This document shows, piece after piece, positions 61,953 to 64,000 of a stretch of 64,000 nt of DNA (the first letter of the stretch is position 1; each line of letters opens with the position of its first letter). The notes beneath the pieces were generated by a model, which ran no database searches, was not told the origin of the DNA, and saw only the letters and a list, made by a program, of their open reading frames with translations. Made by a program: the position numbers and the translations under genes. The DNA is from Scatavimonas merdigallinarum (lineage in GTDB: Bacteria > Bacillota > Clostridia > Oscillospirales > Acutalibacteraceae): positions 1 through 64,000 of the forward strand of contig DVFW01000006.1 in assembly GCA_018713055.1 (NCBI GenBank), given 5' to 3'.

Positions 61953-62237
61953 TTATTCAACAATTGCCAAAATATCCGCCTGACGTACAATGGTATACTC
62001 CTCGCCGTCAAGCTTAACCTCTGTTCCGGAATACTTGCTGGTAATCACCTTATCGCCAATCTTTACATGCATCGTGATATCCTTGCCATCCACAACACCG
62101 CCGGGCCCCACCGCAATAATTGTGGCAAACTGGGGCTTTTCCTGTGCCGAACCTGCAAGCACAATTCCACTTTTCGTGGTTTCTTCGGCTTCCTCCATTT
62201 TTAATACAACTCTGTCAAGAAGCGGTTTGATTGTCAT
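61953..62237 (-). CDS. groES: Co-chaperonin GroES
   Basis: 94-residue lid of the GroEL chamber: starts MTIKPLLDRVVLK, has the flexible mobile loop with IVLAGSAQEKP and ends ADILAIVE. ATG 62237 has GGAGG upstream; the longer frame to 62258 lacks an RBS. Confidence 0.98.
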   Translation of the reverse strand: MTIKPLLDRVVLKMEEAEETTKSGIVLAGSAQEKPQFATIIAVGPGGVVDGKDITMHVKIGDKVITSKYSGTEVKLDGEEYTIVRQADILAIVE

Positions 62238-62273
62238 ATAAATTGCCTCCTTAAGCAAATAATTGAAAAGTAT

Positions 62274-62300
62274 TTAGCACTCTTGCTTCTTGAGTGCTAA
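62274..62300. promoter_or_regulatory. CIRCE element (HrcA operator)
   Basis: Perfect TTAGCACTC-N9-GAGTGCTAA, located directly after the groESL promoter -10. HrcA is expected to bind here and repress the operon until heat shock. HrcA is not in this window. Confidence 0.97.
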
Positions 62301-62304
62301 ATAT

Positions 62305-62333
62305 ATACTAACCTTTTCCTGTAAAAAAATCAA
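62305..62333 (-). promoter_or_regulatory. Promoter of groESL
   Basis: TTGATT (62328-62333) and TAGTAT (62305-62310), 17-base spacer, just upstream of CIRCE. Confidence 0.65.
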
Positions 62334-62494
62334 GTAAAATTTTCCTTCTTCATAAATTATTTACATATTCAATAAGTCTATGTGCAAAACAGTGGAAAAT
62401 ATACCTTTCTTTTACAAAACAAAAGAAACCTTTGTTTTTCTCAAACAGCAAGTGAAAGATAAAAAAGAAAGCACACAGAAAATTTCATATGTCC

Positions 62495-63625
62495 CTAATC
62501 CGTTTCATTCTTAAAATACATATATACCTGGCATTTGATCATCCCGTTATAAAGCTTCCTGCGCTTATCTGCCTGACGCCCAAAAAAGCGTTCAAACAAT
62601 TTGTCTGGGCTGATCACCGTATAGCTCCAGCCCGGTTTTTTTTCAAAACGGGCGCCCATTATACTATATAATTTTCGCGCCTGTTTTAAATCAAGAAGCC
62701 GTTCTCCATACGGCGGATTGCAAATTACGCTGGCGCGCGGCATTGTTTCATAAAAATCGCAAATATCTCTTGCTTGAAATGCAATTGCATCTGCAACACC
62801 GGCCTTGCCGGCATTTTCTTTAGCAAGCTGCAGCGCCTGTTGGTCAATATCATACCCAAATCCTTCAAAAGCGCTGTCCCTTCTAATTGCATCTCGTGCC
62901 GCCTCTTCTTCCCTTTTCCAAATAATTTGCGGCATATTCTGCCATTGCTGCGCTGTAAAATGCCTGTGCAGCCCCGGCGCAATATTCTTTGCTTTCATGG
63001 CGGCTTCGATTAAAATCGTGCCCGAACCGCACATGGGGTCGATTACCGTATGATTTGCACGTACTCTTGATAAATCCGCCATAGCCGCCGCCAAGGTTTC
63101 TTTCAACGGCGCCGGCCCGGCATGGCGCCGGTAGCCTCGTTTATATAGCCCCGCGCCGCTTGTGTCAATCATCAGACTGACCATATCCTTCAAAATCAAA
63201 AACTGTATTTGATAAAGAGAACCTGTTTCTTCAAACCACTCTGTCCGGTATTTGCTCTTAAGTCGTTCCACCACTGCCTTTTTGATAATTGACTGACAAT
63301 CCGGGACGCTCATGAGTTTGGAAGAGAGCGTTTTTCCCTTCACGGGGAACCGATCTTTTTTTCCAACAAAATTTTCCCAGGGCAACGCCCTCACCTGTTC
63401 AAAAAGGCCGTCAAATGTATCTGCCCGAAAAACGCCCATAAAAATTTGTACACGCTCTGCAAAACGTGAACATAAATTTATCCTTGCCAGCATTGTAAAA
63501 TCCCCGTCACACAGCACCCTTCCGTTTTCCGGGCGCACGTTTTGCGCTTCCATTCTTCGCAGCTCTTCCGCAACCAGGCCTTCCATACCAAGCAGACAGG
63601 GGCAAACCAGTTTAAATTGTTCCAT
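62495..63625 (-). CDS. THUMP-domain class I RNA methyltransferase (RlmL/YpsC type)
   Basis: 376 residues: THUMP RNA-binding domain at about 50-155, then a Rossmann methyltransferase domain with DPMCGSGTILIEA (SAM binding) and the catalytic CNPPYGER, an N6-adenine/N2-guanine methyltransferase signature. Probably modifies N2 of a guanine in 23S rRNA, as RlmL does, but paralogues modify tRNA. ATG 63625 has AAAGGA at seven-base spacing; the ATG two codons upstream is too close to it. Confidence 0.88.
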   Translation of the reverse strand: MEQFKLVCPCLLGMEGLVAEELRRMEAQNVRPENGRVLCDGDFTMLARINLCSRFAERVQIFMGVFRADTFDGLFEQVRALPWENFVGKKDRFPVKGKTLSSKLMSVPDCQSIIKKAVVERLKSKYRTEWFEETGSLYQIQFLILKDMVSLMIDTSGAGLYKRGYRRHAGPAPLKETLAAAMADLSRVRANHTVIDPMCGSGTILIEAAMKAKNIAPGLHRHFTAQQWQNMPQIIWKREEEAARDAIRRDSAFEGFGYDIDQQALQLAKENAGKAGVADAIAFQARDICDFYETMPRASVICNPPYGERLLDLKQARKLYSIMGARFEKKPGWSYTVISPDKLFERFFGRQADKRRKLYNGMIKCQVYMYFKNETD

Positions 63626-63657
63626 AATCATTTCCTTTACTTTATACGATGTTTATT

Positions 63658-63686
63658 ACTATAGCACCGTACAAATTGTTTGTCGA
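63658..63686 (-). promoter_or_regulatory. Promoter of the THUMP methyltransferase gene
   Basis: TCGACA (63681-63686) and TATAGT (63658-63663), 17-base spacer, each box one mismatch from consensus. Confidence 0.65.
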
Positions 63687-63709
63687 GTTTTTTCTCTTTC
63701 CCACAAAAG

Positions 63710-63736
63710 AAAAAAGCGGAGCGCCCGGCGCTCCGC
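63710..63736 (-). terminator. Terminator of hpf
   Basis: GCGGAGCGCC (63716-63725) pairs with GGCGCTCCGC (63727-63736), followed by TTTTTTC on the minus strand, 12 bases after the hpf stop. Confidence 0.85.
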
Positions 63737-63748
63737 CAAAAAAATATA

Positions 63749-64000
63749 TCAGTCATCCGTAGGTTGCAGCAATCCGTAAGCGCCGTCGTCGCGGCAATAG
63801 ACAACATTGATCTCCTGCGTGTCTGCGTTTCGAAACATAAAAAATTTGTGATTTACCATATTCATACGCAAAATCGCTTCGTCGACCAGCATAGGTTTTA
63901 CTGGGATATTTTTCACCCGGCAAACTTCATAGCTGATTTCTTCGTCAATATCGTCCAGTTCCGGCGTCTGTGCAATATATTCGTCGAACATCTCAGACCG
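63749..64000 (-). CDS. hpf: Ribosome hibernation-promoting factor, C-terminal domain (partial)
   Basis: The last 83 codons of the gene are in the window; the N-terminal part lies beyond 64000. The protein ends with the long-HPF C-terminal domain: KPMLVDEAILRMNMVNHKF, a strand with FMFRNADTQEINVVYCRDDG, then YGLL. This domain dimerises 70S ribosomes into inactive 100S particles in stationary phase. The frame is open to the edge, reading RSE before the ATG at 63991. Confidence 0.9.
   Translation of the reverse strand, partial: RSEMFDEYIAQTPELDDIDEEISYEVCRVKNIPVKPMLVDEAILRMNMVNHKFFMFRNADTQEINVVYCRDDGAYGLLQPTDD

Overview
The window is a compact stretch of chromosome from a low-to-mid GC, endospore-forming member of the Clostridia. 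The evidence is a complete spoIIIAA-AH operon, spoIVA beside a SipL-type SPOCS/LysM gene, a gerA-type germinant receptor operon, an ispH-rpsA fusion, a CIRCE-controlled groESL operon and a Na+-translocating decarboxylase beta subunit. The genus cannot be told from this sequence. Almost everything from 727 to 54575 and from 60284 to the right edge is on the minus strand. The exceptions are a DUF421/DUF4363 pair (36153-37204) and a six-gene plus-strand operon (54997-60074).

Layout, left to right. 1-419 is the N-terminal part of a frameshifted serine recombinase running off the left edge, next to a 23S rRNA uracil methyltransferase gene. 2378-7714 is informational: topA-dprA, a TrmH-family methyltransferase, and infC-rpmI-rplT, with an AUU start on infC and an attenuator-like leader. 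7906-10677 is a large GT2/CDP-glycerol transferase fusion. 10970-15941 is spoIIIAA-AH. 16257-19228 is ligA with a second GT2 gene. 19551-24040 holds an HD-domain gene, a YwlG-like gene, ispH-rpsA and pfkA. 24109-32304 carries dnaE and the hprK-PHP-murB-rapZ-whiA run, without yvcK. 32387-36041 is the gerA operon. 37199-38835 is a zinc/manganese ABC transporter pair. 38962-42771 holds secDF and an aminotransferase. 43065-44527 is a Wzz/tyrosine-kinase pair. 44733-46417 is oadB/oadG. 46720-49756 is sipL-spoIVA behind a sigma-E-like promoter. 49952-54575 is a livKHMGF transporter. 60284-62237 is groESL. 62495-64000 holds an RlmL-like methyltransferase and the end of hpf.

The most unusual unit is the plus-strand operon MarR - DUF1848 - SPL-like radical SAM - MutM - stand-alone adenylation domain - GNAT (54997-60074). 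Its genes overlap or nearly touch, it has its own promoter with an inverted-repeat operator over the -10 box, and it ends at plus-strand terminators. Two of its proteins carry nearly the same CxxxCxxCYA cluster. It joins a DNA-repair glycosylase and a radical SAM protein to an amino-acid-activating enzyme and an acyltransferase, a combination whose job I cannot name.

Promoters and terminators were found by eye. Starts were moved from the longest frame to the start with the best ribosome binding site, and this is noted where done. I saw no rRNA, tRNA, CRISPR array or intact insertion sequence.
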